In this document: positions 18,634 to 27,519 of the stretch, piece after piece
How positions within the stretch are numbered: position 1 is the first letter of the stretch
Layout: each line of letters begins with the position of its first letter
Assembly (NCBI RefSeq): GCF_020640915.1
Contig: NZ_JADWDC010000005.1
Coordinates: forward strand, 80,122-144,121
Reading direction: 5' to 3'
Length of the DNA stretch: 64,000 bases
Source: Waterburya agarophytonicola KI4
GTDB lineage: Bacteria; Cyanobacteriota; Cyanobacteriia; Cyanobacteriales; Xenococcaceae
Position numbers and translations under genes: made by a program
The notes under the pieces: generated by a model
Told to the model about the DNA's origin: nothing
Database searches by the model: none
The model's input: the letters and a program-made list of their open reading frames with translations, nothing else

Positions 18634-20955
18634 ATGGAAAATATTTATCCTGCTAGCCCAATAGATGTTCCTCCAAATCTACGAAAACCCAGAAAGAGCT
18701 ACAAACAGCGAGCCATATTAGCAATGGTGGGGCTGTCACTATTTGTCACCTTATACTTCACTTTAACCTCTTGGTTTATTTGGACGGCTTATCGATTATT
18801 CACCACTCCTAATGTGGAGTTTGAAGGAATGTTTATTGGAGTTTTATCCAGTTTTCTGGCGGTGTTTATGGTAAAACCATTGCTGCGAGTTAGGCATAGT
18901 TCCGAATCTAAAGATATTGAAATTACAGCCAAAGATGAACCCCGACTATTTGAATTCATCTATCGCCTTGCAGATGAAGCTCAAGCACCGCGACCTCACC
19001 GAGTCTTTTTATCTCCAAGAGTTAATGCTGCCGTTTTTTATGATGTTTCCATTTTAAATTTATTTTTCACCTCTAAGAAAAACTTAGAAATAGGTTTGGG
19101 GTTGGTCAATATTTTGACTTTGGGAGAATTTAAGGCAGTTTTAGCCCACGAATTTGGTCACTTTGCTCAACGTTCGATGGCGGTAGGTCGTTGGGTTTAT
19201 ATTGCCCAACAAATCGCTTCTCACATTATCCACGAACGAGATGCTTTAGATAAATTCTTGAGAGTTTTGTCTCGCGTCGATATACGAATTGCTTGGATTG
19301 GCTGGCTCTTATCCTTAATTGTTTGGTCGATTCGTTCTTTGTTAGAAACAGCATTTCGCTGGTTACTTTTGGCGCAGCGCGCACTGTCGAGAGAAATGGA
19401 ATTTCAGGCAGATTTAGTCGCAGTATCCCTCACGGGTAGCGATGCTTTAGTCCATGCTTTACATCGCATTCATGCAGCGGATGATGCTTGGGATCGCACC
19501 TTGAGTTTTGCTAGTTCGGAGATGAGAAATAATCGCCTGGTGACGGATTTGTTTACGATTCAAAACCATTCCATCAACAAAATGAGAGAAATTCTGAACG
19601 ATCAAGAATACGGTCAAGCACCTAAGTTACCAGATCTAGAACCAGAAAATCACCGTGTATTTCAAGCTGCGATCGCCGAATCTCCCCGTATGTGGTCGAC
19701 TCATCCTTCCAATGTCGATCGCGAAAACAACGCCAAGCGAATTTATGTTGCTAATGCTTGTGACAATCGCTCTACTTGGGATTTATTCGCCAATTCTAAA
19801 CAAATACGACTAAAAATGACCAAAAACCTACTTGATGGTGCGTCTCCTTCTAATGATGCTAAGTCGGTCAATATCCAAGATTCTCTCGAACAATTCGATC
19901 ACCAATACAGTCGTCTCTACTTAAATCCCCTCTATCAAGGCAATTACTTGGGTCGTTCTATAGTGGGTCATGCAGCTAGTACTCCAGAGTTGTACGAATC
20001 GTCCCATAAAAATCGCAATCTAGAACAAGATCTAGCCTCTCTATATCCCGAATCATTAGTTGACGATTTAGAAAAACTCAGAGTTTTAGAAAGTGAGAAA
20101 GCATCTCTAAGAGCTTTGCAAGAAGGATATGTCAAAGCTCCTGAAGGTGTCATCAGACATCGAGGAAAAACTATTTCTCGTCTAGATCTACCTTCGACCA
20201 TTGCCCAAGTCAATGTGGAGTTGAGAGCAGTCAAGGAAAGAATTCTATTCCACGATCGCCTTTGTCGAACTACTCACCGTAGGATTGCCGTTAAGATGGG
20301 TCGTGGTTGGGAACAATATTTAGTTGGTTTGCTAGAGATTTTGCACTATACAGACCATACAGAAGCCAATTTAAGAGATGCTCTGGGGTATTTAGATAAT
20401 GTGGTGGGAGTGATTACCGCAGACGGCAATGTTAGCGGAAAAGAATTGCAACGTTTGTTAGTGGCTGCCACGGAGGTTTATCAGGTTTTGGCTTTGGTAT
20501 ACGAACAAAGTAGTTTAGTTAAAATCGATGCCAATCTATCTCAAGCCTTTGACAATCTTACTTGGGGAGAAATATTAGGCTCATTTGAGCTTGTTAGTCC
20601 CGACAGACAAAATATCAATCAGTGGATGAATATAATTCATAACTGGTTTGGGGTAACTATCAATGCTCTTTCTGCATTAAAACTAGAAGCATTAGAACAA
20701 TTATTAAAAGCAGAGGAAATGCTATCTAATGCCTATCGTCAATCAGAAACATTAGAAACAGCCCCCGATCCTTCCCAAACACCAGAACAATATTCTGTTT
20801 TGTTGCCAGGTAAAGAACGAAAAAGACAAACTCGCTTGGGTTGGTGGGATAGATTCCAAACCGCAGATGGTTTAGTCCCACAAATCTTGAGATTGGTTGT
20901 AGCAGGAACGATTATCGCTTCTGTTCCGATAGCTGTAGCGACTTTGAGTCAATAA
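18634..20955 (+). CDS. Large M48-family membrane metalloprotease
   Basis: A 773-aa integral membrane peptidase. Two N-terminal transmembrane segments (about residues 28-52 and 66-82) are followed by the zinc site HEFGHFAQ (about residues 172-179), a second membrane pair (about 222-254), and the third zinc ligand in EMEFQADLVAV. This is HtpX/STE24-like topology, but the protein continues for 500 residues with a helical soluble domain not found in HtpX, and closes with a terminal membrane helix (LVVAGTIIASVPIAVATL). A quality-control role at the membrane is inferred from the family. ATG at 18634. The next gene begins about 100 bases downstream in the same direction. Confidence 0.88.
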   Translation: MENIYPASPIDVPPNLRKPRKSYKQRAILAMVGLSLFVTLYFTLTSWFIWTAYRLFTTPNVEFEGMFIGVLSSFLAVFMVKPLLRVRHSSESKDIEITAKDEPRLFEFIYRLADEAQAPRPHRVFLSPRVNAAVFYDVSILNLFFTSKKNLEIGLGLVNILTLGEFKAVLAHEFGHFAQRSMAVGRWVYIAQQIASHIIHERDALDKFLRVLSRVDIRIAWIGWLLSLIVWSIRSLLETAFRWLLLAQRALSREMEFQADLVAVSLTGSDALVHALHRIHAADDAWDRTLSFASSEMRNNRLVTDLFTIQNHSINKMREILNDQEYGQAPKLPDLEPENHRVFQAAIAESPRMWSTHPSNVDRENNAKRIYVANACDNRSTWDLFANSKQIRLKMTKNLLDGASPSNDAKSVNIQDSLEQFDHQYSRLYLNPLYQGNYLGRSIVGHAASTPELYESSHKNRNLEQDLASLYPESLVDDLEKLRVLESEKASLRALQEGYVKAPEGVIRHRGKTISRLDLPSTIAQVNVELRAVKERILFHDRLCRTTHRRIAVKMGRGWEQYLVGLLEILHYTDHTEANLRDALGYLDNVVGVITADGNVSGKELQRLLVAATEVYQVLALVYEQSSLVKIDANLSQAFDNLTWGEILGSFELVSPDRQNINQWMNIIHNWFGVTINALSALKLEALEQLLKAEEMLSNAYRQSETLETAPDPSQTPEQYSVLLPGKERKRQTRLGWWDRFQTADGLVPQILRLVVAGTIIASVPIAVATLSQ

Positions 20956-21058
20956 TGAGGGGCAAGAATAAAGTTTTACCACAAGCTATCGCTTTAGTTG
21001 ACAATCTTTTGTTACAATTGTCGGCGTGAAAATAATATTGACAAGATAGATATATTAA

Positions 21059-21580
21059 TTGAGCCAACAACCATTAGATACTGTAACTCTAAGCGATCCC
21101 AGTCTCGATACATTGACTCAAGAACTAGCTGCGATTCAGCAAACTGGTTCTAAGAGAATTGCGTTACTAGGTTCTCGCCACGTACCGATTATGCACCAAC
21201 AGCTAATCGAGATGATGAGCTATGCCTTAGTTTTAGGGGGAAATCGCTTGCTTACCTCTGGAGCTATCGGCACTAATTCAGCAGCAATAAAAGGTGCAAT
21301 GCGTGCCGATTCTAACCTGCTGACGGTAATTTTACCTCAAAGTTTATCTCGTCAACCCAAGGAGTCCCGCAGTCAATTGGAAAACGTAATTCATCTAATT
21401 GAAAACTCCAAAAACGATAATCTTTCTTTGGGCGAAGCTAGTGCTATGTGTAATAGCGAAATTGTTGCTCGCTGCGATCAACTAATTTGTTTTGCTTTTC
21501 ATGACAGCAATACTTTATTAAAAACCTGTCATGAAGCGGAAGATTTACGCAAAATAGTCACTCTGTTTTATTTTGATTGA
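21059..21580 (+). CDS. DprA/Smf-like Rossmann-fold protein (DNA recombination-mediator protein A family)
   Basis: A 173-aa protein from a TTG start at 21059; an in-frame TAA lies directly before it and no ATG is available near the conserved start. It holds only a Rossmann-like domain: RIALLGSRHVPI, then VLGGNRLLTSGAIGTNSAAIKGAM, LLTVILPQSLSRQP and CDQLICFAFHD. Databases commonly name this cyanobacterial family 'DNA recombination-mediator protein A'. It lacks the SAM-like N-domain and winged-helix C-domain of true DprA, so a role in DNA uptake is not safe to assume; a nucleotide-binding LOG/YpsA-like role is equally possible. Confidence 0.7.
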   Translation: MSQQPLDTVTLSDPSLDTLTQELAAIQQTGSKRIALLGSRHVPIMHQQLIEMMSYALVLGGNRLLTSGAIGTNSAAIKGAMRADSNLLTVILPQSLSRQPKESRSQLENVIHLIENSKNDNLSLGEASAMCNSEIVARCDQLICFAFHDSNTLLKTCHEAEDLRKIVTLFYFD

Positions 21581-21612
21581 ATAACGATAATTAACACCCA
21601 TTAAATAAGCAC

Positions 21613-22023
21613 ATGAAATTATCTGTTGATATAATACTGCTCTGTTCGGTGGTGGGGGCAGTAATTTTAGTGTACGCGCCTTTTTTGGTAGTTGGTTGGG
21701 GGCGTTTGCAAGCAGGATACGACCAATCTGCCCCGAGAGCGATGTTCGATAAATTACCCCCTTATGCCCAAAGGGCTACCTGGGCGCACCAGAATAGCTT
21801 TGAAGCCCTGACAATTTATGGCTTAGCTGCACTGATGGCTTATGCAACGGGGGTGGATTCAGACTGGGGGAGGAATGCCGCGATCGCTTTTTTAGTGGCT
21901 CGCCTGTTTTATTCTGTGTTTTATATTGCTAATATTCCTGTCGGGCGATCTCTCATGTTTGCGATCGGTTCTCTTTCTGCTTGGACTTTATTTGGTTTGA
22001 GTATTTTGCAAATTAGTCACTAG
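21613..22023 (+). CDS. MAPEG-family membrane protein
   Basis: A 136-aa protein with four predicted membrane helices (about residues 5-27, 58-75, 84-104, 112-133). The family mark is the short polar loop followed by RATWAHQNSFEALTIYGLAAL, in which the Arg and the H-x-N-x-x-E-x-x pattern are typical of MAPEG proteins (microsomal glutathione transferase-like). Cyanobacterial members of this size are mostly uncharacterised. It follows the DprA-like gene by 32 bases and is convergent with pdhB across a hairpin. Confidence 0.85.
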   Translation: MKLSVDIILLCSVVGAVILVYAPFLVVGWGRLQAGYDQSAPRAMFDKLPPYAQRATWAHQNSFEALTIYGLAALMAYATGVDSDWGRNAAIAFLVARLFYSVFYIANIPVGRSLMFAIGSLSAWTLFGLSILQISH

Positions 22024-22037
22024 TTACGATCAGGAAA

Positions 22038-22073
22038 CCCGATCGTTTCCGCCTTATTTTCGGCGCGATCGGG
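22038..22073. terminator. Bidirectional terminator hairpin between MAPEG gene and pdhB
   Basis: CCCGATCG (22038-22045) pairs with CGATCGGG (22066-22073), an 8-bp GC-rich stem containing half HIP1 motifs, with a 20-nt loop. It sits exactly between two convergent genes. Confidence 0.7.
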
Positions 22074-22095
22074 CTATCTTGACTTATAAATTAAA

Positions 22096-23079
22096 TTAAA
22101 TTCTGTCTTCCATCATTTTTTGTACCGCTTCAGCAATTTGTGCGGGCTGCACGATGGTTAAACTTTCCAACTTGCCATTGTACGGTGTGGGAATATCTTG
22201 AGAAGATAGACGCAATACAGGGGCATCTAGCTCGTCAAATAGCTGCTCGTTGATTAATGCTACTAATTCCGCAGCAATACCACCAGTTTTCATACATTCT
22301 TCAACGATGATTACTTTATGAGTTTTGCGGATCGATTCGCTAATGGTTTCCATATCAAATGGCTTGAGAGAAATTAGATCGATAATTTCTGGATCGTAGC
22401 CTTGTTTTTCGATCTCTTTAACTGCTTGAGTACAATGGTGACGCATCCGCGAATAGGTGAGGATAGTTACATCCTTTCCTTTACGTACCATTTCTGCTTT
22501 ATCTAAAGGTAGAACGTACTCATCATCGGGCAGATCGTCTTTGAGGTTGTAGAGTAAAACGTGTTCAAAAAATAGTACGGGGTTATCGTCTCTGATAGCT
22601 GCTTTGAGTAAACCCTTGGAGTTATAGGCTGTCGAACAAGCAACAATTTTCAATCCTGGTACAGCGTGAAAATAGGCTTCCAATCGTTGAGAGTGTTCTG
22701 CACCCAACTGTCTGCCCACACCCCCAGGCCCTCTAATTACCATGGGAATTTTAAAGTTACCGCCAGATGTATAGCGCAACATCCCTGCGTTATTAGCAAT
22801 TTGATTGAATGCCAACAGTAAAAAACCCATGTTCATCCCCTCAATCACGGGGCGCAAACCAGTCAAAGCTGCTCCCACAGCCATGCCACAAAAGCTATTT
22901 TCCGCAATAGGAGTATCTAATAAACGTAGATCTCCATACTTTTTGTATAGATCTTTGGTGACTTTGTACGAACCACCATAATGTCCGACATCTTCGCCCA
23001 AGACGAAGACAGTTTTGTCTCTTGCCATTTCTTCGTCTGTCGCTTCTCTCAAAGCGTTAAACATTAAAGTTTCAGCCAT
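22096..23079 (-). CDS. pdhB: Pyruvate dehydrogenase E1 component, beta subunit
   Basis: A 327-aa E1-beta subunit of the thiamine-dependent pyruvate dehydrogenase complex, the usual length for cyanobacterial and plastid PdhB. Conserved blocks: [15 protein letters not shown] at the N-terminus, [13 protein letters not shown], the thiamine-contacting [13 protein letters not shown] with upstream Glu, and [15 protein letters not shown] (potassium and active-site loop). The C-terminal transketolase domain has [17 protein letters not shown] and [12 protein letters not shown]. The alpha subunit gene is not adjacent, as is normal in cyanobacteria. ATG 23079; divergent from the PmbA-like gene with 127 bases between starts. 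Confidence 0.95.
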   Translation of the reverse strand: MAETLMFNALREATDEEMARDKTVFVLGEDVGHYGGSYKVTKDLYKKYGDLRLLDTPIAENSFCGMAVGAALTGLRPVIEGMNMGFLLLAFNQIANNAGMLRYTSGGNFKIPMVIRGPGGVGRQLGAEHSQRLEAYFHAVPGLKIVACSTAYNSKGLLKAAIRDDNPVLFFEHVLLYNLKDDLPDDEYVLPLDKAEMVRKGKDVTILTYSRMRHHCTQAVKEIEKQGYDPEIIDLISLKPFDMETISESIRKTHKVIIVEECMKTGGIAAELVALINEQLFDELDAPVLRLSSQDIPTPYNGKLESLTIVQPAQIAEAVQKMMEDRI

Positions 23080-23206
23080 AATAATTTATCCTTCAGTCAC
23101 CAAAAATTAATATTATCATTACCAGATTGGTACTATGTAACTTTATATAGTTTAGGCTTTAAAAGCAAAAGCTCATAGGTTATTACTACTCAATTGTTAG
23201 TTCAAT

Positions 23207-24553
23207 ATGACTTCCGCCACCCTCAATAGTTTTATTACTCAATCTGAAGCCCTCGCTTTAATTGATTTTGCGATCGCCCAATCTCAAGCAGATGGTGTAT
23301 TTGTGAGTCTGGATGCTTGCGAAAAAGCCCTCAGTCGCTTTAGCGAGAATCAAATTAGTCAGAACGTCCGCAAGAACACTTTTAGCCTGACGATCACTAG
23401 TTATTTTGGCAAGCGGAGTGCCACCGCTTCTACAACACAATTGGATCGAGATGCGATCGCCTTGACTGTCAAGCGGGCTGAAGATCTTGCCACCATTGCC
23501 CCAGAAGATCCTGAATGGGTAGAATTATTACCCGAACAAACTTATAGTAGTCGTATCCCTGCCTTCGATCCCCCTACCGCTACTCTTTCCCCCCTCAAAA
23601 AAGGTCAAATAATTCAACAGGTATGTTCTTTGAGTCAGGATGCAGCAGTCAACGGCTCGGGTACCCTGAGTTTTAGTGCGGATCTTTATGCTATCGGTAA
23701 TTCGGCGGGTTTGCGAAGTTGCGATCGCTCTACGGAAGCGGATTTTAGCTATACTGCCCGTATTGACAATGGTTCTAGCTGGAATCGTTGTACTGCCTGG
23801 AGTATCGAACAATTACCAATTATGGAATTAACCAAAAAAGTAATTGAACGGGCGATCGCTTCGAGAAATCCACAAGTTGTTCAGCCTGACGACTATACCG
23901 TCGTTTTTGAGCCTTCTGCCTTTGCTAGTTTGCTTCCTTGGGTAATTTGGAATCTGGATGCCCGTGCAGCGGATGAAGGACGTTCTTTTATGTCTCTCAG
24001 GGATGATTCTGGCAAGCCTATCGGCAGTAAAGTTGGCGATCGACTATTTAGTCCTATGGTGCAAATCCAGCGTAATTCCGCCCATCCTCTGTTGCAAGGA
24101 GGTAGGTTTTTTGGCAATGGTTTACCGAATGAGGAGTTGAATATTATCCGAGATGGTATTCCCCAAACTCTTGCTTACAGTCGTTATTGGGCAAAAGAAA
24201 AAAGTCAAGAAGCTACTGGCGTAATGTCTCCAATTGTGATGGCGGGTTCGGATAAAACCGTGGCGGATTTGGTTGCTAGTACGGAAAGAGGTATTTTTGT
24301 CAGTCGTGCTTGGTATGTGCGTTATGTTAATCCTCGCACTTTGGAAGTTACGGGAATGACTAGAGATGGTACTTTTTTGATTGAAAACGGTAAGATTTCT
24401 TATCCAATTAAGAATCTACGCTTTAATCAGTGTTTGCCTGAGATGTTGAATAATATTGTGGGGGTGAGTCGGGTTAAGCGTTGTGGTGGTAGCGTTATTC
24501 CTGGTTGCAAAGTGGAGAATTTTCACTTTAGCAGTATTACCGATAGTATTTAA
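23207..24553 (+). CDS. PmbA/TldE-like modulator of DNA gyrase family protein
   Basis: A 448-aa member of the TldD/PmbA (U62/M103) superfamily. The N-terminal alpha/beta domain contains the typical RKNTFSLTITSYFGKRSATAST block, and the C-terminal beta-rich domain contains VVFEPSAFASLLPWV and ERGIFVSRAWYVRYVNPRTLEVTGMTRDGTFLIENG. The HExxxH zinc motif of TldD is not present, so this looks like a TldE/PmbA-type partner rather than the protease subunit. The TldD partner is not in the window. The C-terminus has two Cys close together (RCGGSVIPGCKVENFH), also seen in family members. Confidence 0.85.
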   Translation: MTSATLNSFITQSEALALIDFAIAQSQADGVFVSLDACEKALSRFSENQISQNVRKNTFSLTITSYFGKRSATASTTQLDRDAIALTVKRAEDLATIAPEDPEWVELLPEQTYSSRIPAFDPPTATLSPLKKGQIIQQVCSLSQDAAVNGSGTLSFSADLYAIGNSAGLRSCDRSTEADFSYTARIDNGSSWNRCTAWSIEQLPIMELTKKVIERAIASRNPQVVQPDDYTVVFEPSAFASLLPWVIWNLDARAADEGRSFMSLRDDSGKPIGSKVGDRLFSPMVQIQRNSAHPLLQGGRFFGNGLPNEELNIIRDGIPQTLAYSRYWAKEKSQEATGVMSPIVMAGSDKTVADLVASTERGIFVSRAWYVRYVNPRTLEVTGMTRDGTFLIENGKISYPIKNLRFNQCLPEMLNNIVGVSRVKRCGGSVIPGCKVENFHFSSITDSI

Positions 24554-24587
24554 GACATTCAACATTAGAGATTGAGTAATTATGAAA

Positions 24588-24622
24588 AGCGATCGCATCT
24601 TTCTCGGATTTAAGCGATCGCT
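24588..24622. terminator. HIP1-pair hairpin between convergent genes
   Basis: AGCGATCGC (24588-24596) and GCGATCGCT (24614-24622) can pair over 9 bp around a 17-nt loop, followed by CTAAAAATT. Two HIP1 octamers thus supply a possible bidirectional terminator between the PmbA-like gene and the UbiD gene. Confidence 0.6.
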
Positions 24623-24629
24623 CTAAAAA

Positions 24630-26138
24630 TTATTTCATATCGTAGCCGAACAAATTAGCATCCACCTCACCCAGATCTATATCTCCCAAACCGTATTCTT
24701 GCCAACGTCTCGATACCATTGCCGATACATCATCATCAGATTCTAAAGGTTCGCCCCATTCGTGGTTAGTTTCGGGAGGAATTTTGGTGGTTGCATCGAT
24801 ACCCATCCGTCCGCCCAAACCAATTTTTTCACTAGCAAAATCTAAAGTGTCAAAAGGAGTATCGGGCAGAATAAAGACATCGCGAGAAGGGTCTACTTTA
24901 GAACTAATTGCCCATACTACCTGACGAGGATCGCGGATATTAATATCTTTGTCTACCACAATCACAAACTTAGTGTAGGTAAATTGGGGTAAGGCACTCC
25001 AAAAGGCTAAAGCTGCCCTCCTTGCTTGACCAGGATAGGCTTTATCAATAGAAATAATTGCTGCTTTATAGCTTAACGCTTCCATTGGCAGGAAGAAATC
25101 GACTATTTCTGCAACTTGTTGGCGCAAAATGGGAGTATAAATCCGATTTAAAGCGATCGCCATCATTGCTTCTTCTTTGGGAGGACGACCGCTAAAGGTA
25201 GTTAAATAAATGGGATCTTTACGATGGGTCATGCAGTGGAAACGCACGAGAGGAGAGTCTTCAACTCCACCGTAGTATCCCATGTGATCTCCAAATGGCC
25301 CATCGGGTAGCATTTCTCCTGGGGTAATTGTTCCTTCTAAAACAAACTCAGAATCTGCGGGGACTTCAAGATCGACAGTTTGGCATTTGGCTAACTTGAC
25401 TCCACTACCACCATACAATCCTGCAAACAACCATTCAGATAGATCTACAGGGATAGGAGTAGCTGCTGCCATAATAATCATGGGATCGACTCCTAAAGCG
25501 ATCGCAACTTCTAATTTTTTACCCGCTTCGGCTGCTTTTCTCAGGTGTCTTGCACCACCACGGACAGATAACCAGTGAACGGTCATGGTGGTTTTAGACT
25601 GTAGCTGGAGACGATATACCCCAACATTGGGCGTTCCAGTTTCAACATCTTTGGTGATGACCAAACCCAAAGTAATAATTTTTCCCGCATCCCCAGAATA
25701 GGGGCGAATCATCGGGATTTTATTCAGGTCTAATTCTTCTTCTTCTAAAATTACTTGCTGGCAGGGGGGAAAGAAATCACGTCCTGGTTTTGCCTTGAGA
25801 ACATCAAACAGTACTTTGCCAAAATCTACAGCTTGCTTGATTTTCTTAGGTGGCTTGGGTTGTTGCAACATGGCAAGTTTTGAACCCAACGTTTCCAATT
25901 CTTCTGGGGCTTCCATGTTCATCGACCAGCAAATTCTCTCTACCGTCCCCATTAGGTTTACGGCGACAGGAAAAGGCGAACCTTTGACGTTTTCAAATAG
26001 TAGTCCAGGTCCTCCTGCTTGCAGCATCCGATTAGAAATTTCGGCTATTTCTAATTCAGGATCGACCAAAGCAGAAATGCGTCTTAGTTGTCCTTTCGAT
26101 TCTAAAAGTTTAATAAATCCCCGTAAATCTCTAGCCAT
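24630..26138 (-). CDS. ubiD: UbiD-family decarboxylase
   Basis: A 502-aa prenylated-FMN-dependent decarboxylase. In cyanobacteria UbiD acts on the hydroxybenzoate intermediate of plastoquinone synthesis. Conserved marks: MARDLRGFIKLLESKGQL start, GGPGLLFENVKGSPFPVAVN, the long central DPMIIMAAATPIPVDLSEWLFAG, the GEMLPDGPFGDHMGYYG loop with the acidic catalytic region, and the C-terminal GGRMGIDATTKIPPE. UbiX, which makes the cofactor, is not in the window. ATG 26138; length and all blocks look intact. Confidence 0.93.
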   Translation of the reverse strand: MARDLRGFIKLLESKGQLRRISALVDPELEIAEISNRMLQAGGPGLLFENVKGSPFPVAVNLMGTVERICWSMNMEAPEELETLGSKLAMLQQPKPPKKIKQAVDFGKVLFDVLKAKPGRDFFPPCQQVILEEEELDLNKIPMIRPYSGDAGKIITLGLVITKDVETGTPNVGVYRLQLQSKTTMTVHWLSVRGGARHLRKAAEAGKKLEVAIALGVDPMIIMAAATPIPVDLSEWLFAGLYGGSGVKLAKCQTVDLEVPADSEFVLEGTITPGEMLPDGPFGDHMGYYGGVEDSPLVRFHCMTHRKDPIYLTTFSGRPPKEEAMMAIALNRIYTPILRQQVAEIVDFFLPMEALSYKAAIISIDKAYPGQARRAALAFWSALPQFTYTKFVIVVDKDINIRDPRQVVWAISSKVDPSRDVFILPDTPFDTLDFASEKIGLGGRMGIDATTKIPPETNHEWGEPLESDDDVSAMVSRRWQEYGLGDIDLGEVDANLFGYDMK

Positions 26139-26247
26139 ATAAAGAAATGTAAAGCAATAGTTCTATTATCAGTCTAGAAGAGTTAGGGAGCAATCTCCAA
26201 TCAGTTTGCCATATCGTCTGAGGTGAAAACTATTTGAAGATTTGATT

Positions 26248-26433
26248 TTAGCGATCGCTTTTTAGAGAGATTTTGAGATCGTAATCTTGATTCATGGCAT
26301 CGATCACATTGTGTAGGGCATCAATAAATTCGCTTTCCGAACTAGAATTCAAAGCATTTAGCAGATAATTTCTACCTCCTTGAGGTTGACAAAGGAATTG
26401 GATTACCCGATCGTTATTACTTTGATTCTTCAT
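26248..26433 (-). CDS. Small conserved-looking hypothetical protein (61 aa)
   Basis: A 61-aa polar, helical protein beginning MKNQSNNDRVIQFLCQPQ at ATG 26433. The segment RNYLLNALNSSSESEF followed by IDALHNVIDAMNQD predicts two amphipathic helices. The pattern loosely recalls the N-terminal part of HTH-type addiction antidotes, but no helix-turn-helix is present and no toxin partner is adjacent. It is divergent from the M28 peptidase gene with 207 bases between. No clear ribosome binding site is visible. Whether it is translated is not certain. Confidence 0.5.
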   Translation of the reverse strand: MKNQSNNDRVIQFLCQPQGGRNYLLNALNSSSESEFIDALHNVIDAMNQDYDLKISLKSDR

Positions 26434-26640
26434 GGGAACAATTTAGATTAAAAATGTTATTTGTAGTTAGATATACTTAAAATTATCTATCCCTATTAGA
26501 CTACATTTCTTCAGTTAAAGAACTAATGCGATCAATAGAAATAAGTTATACTACGGGGCAATACTTATAATAACAAGTTAAAATTGTCTACTTTGATATT
26601 GTTTGCTGCTTCTTTTTGATTAAGGCGATCGCAATTAATA

Positions 26641-27489
26641 ATGAATAATGAACTAAAAAAAAGATTGCATGAGTACTTAATTCAAATAGTTCGAGAAAGA
26701 GATCCTTATCTGGCTTCTGGAGGACATTTCTTCGTTAGAGAGTATATTCGCGAGTTCTTGGGACAATATGGTGCAATAAAAGTTCATGAATTTCAGTTTC
26801 GAGGCAAAACTCATCAAAATTTGATTCTCAATCTCAACTCTGCTGCTGAGTCTAATTTACCCCCTATTTTGATTGGCGCACATTATGACGGCGTACCTGG
26901 AACTCCTGGGGCTGATGATAATGCTACGGGAGTAGCAGTCTTATTGGAATTGGCAACGGTTTTTTCAACTAACCCTGTAAAATATCCCATCCAATTAGTA
27001 GCTTTCGATCTTGAAGAATACAATCGCGCGGGTAGTTTTGCATACGCTAAATATTTAAAAAATAAAAAGCAAAAATTGAGGCTAATGCTATCTTTGGAAA
27101 TGCTGGGATATTGCGATCGCGCAGTCAATTCCCAGAGATATCCTGACATAATTAAGCCTTTCTATCCAGACACGGGGGATTTCATCGCTTTAGTCGGTAA
27201 CTCCAGTGCATTCCTCGATTTAGTCCGTCTCAGTCGGCAAATAAAACGCAATGGTACTCCCTGCCAAATACTGCCCGATCCTAGTAGCGGTAAATTAGTC
27301 CCCATCACAGGATTTAGCGATCACTTTGCTTTTTGGCAACAAAAATACCGTGCCATTATGGTGACTGACACGGCAATGCTGCGCAATCCTCATTACCACA
27401 AGCCTAGCGATACCATCGATACCCTAGACTTAGATTTCTTGACTGATGTATGTCAAAGCTTGATTGCTGCATTAAAAACAATTCAATAG
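26641..27489 (+). CDS. M28-family zinc aminopeptidase-like protein
   Basis: A 282-aa single-domain M28 peptidase. Metal and catalytic residues are visible: the first ligand in ILIGAHYDGV, the bridging Asp in GADDNATGVAVLLELA, the catalytic Glu pair in FDLEEYNRAGSFAYA, then SDHFAFW and the C-terminal His ligand in NPHYHKPSDTIDTLD. No signal peptide is evident, so it is probably cytoplasmic. M28 members include aminopeptidases and glutaminyl cyclases; the exact substrate is unknown. ATG 26641 lies just after a HIP1 half-site. Convergent with glgA, 30 bases apart. Confidence 0.88.
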   Translation: MNNELKKRLHEYLIQIVRERDPYLASGGHFFVREYIREFLGQYGAIKVHEFQFRGKTHQNLILNLNSAAESNLPPILIGAHYDGVPGTPGADDNATGVAVLLELATVFSTNPVKYPIQLVAFDLEEYNRAGSFAYAKYLKNKKQKLRLMLSLEMLGYCDRAVNSQRYPDIIKPFYPDTGDFIALVGNSSAFLDLVRLSRQIKRNGTPCQILPDPSSGKLVPITGFSDHFAFWQQKYRAIMVTDTAMLRNPHYHKPSDTIDTLDLDFLTDVCQSLIAALKTIQ

Positions 27490-27519
27490 AGCGAATCGTC
27501 ATTCGTCCCTAGCAACCAA

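Noticed and set aside
26248..26433. Antitoxin assignment for the 61-aa protein
   Set aside because: A weak resemblance to addiction antidotes exists, but there is no HTH and no adjacent toxin, so it is kept as hypothetical.
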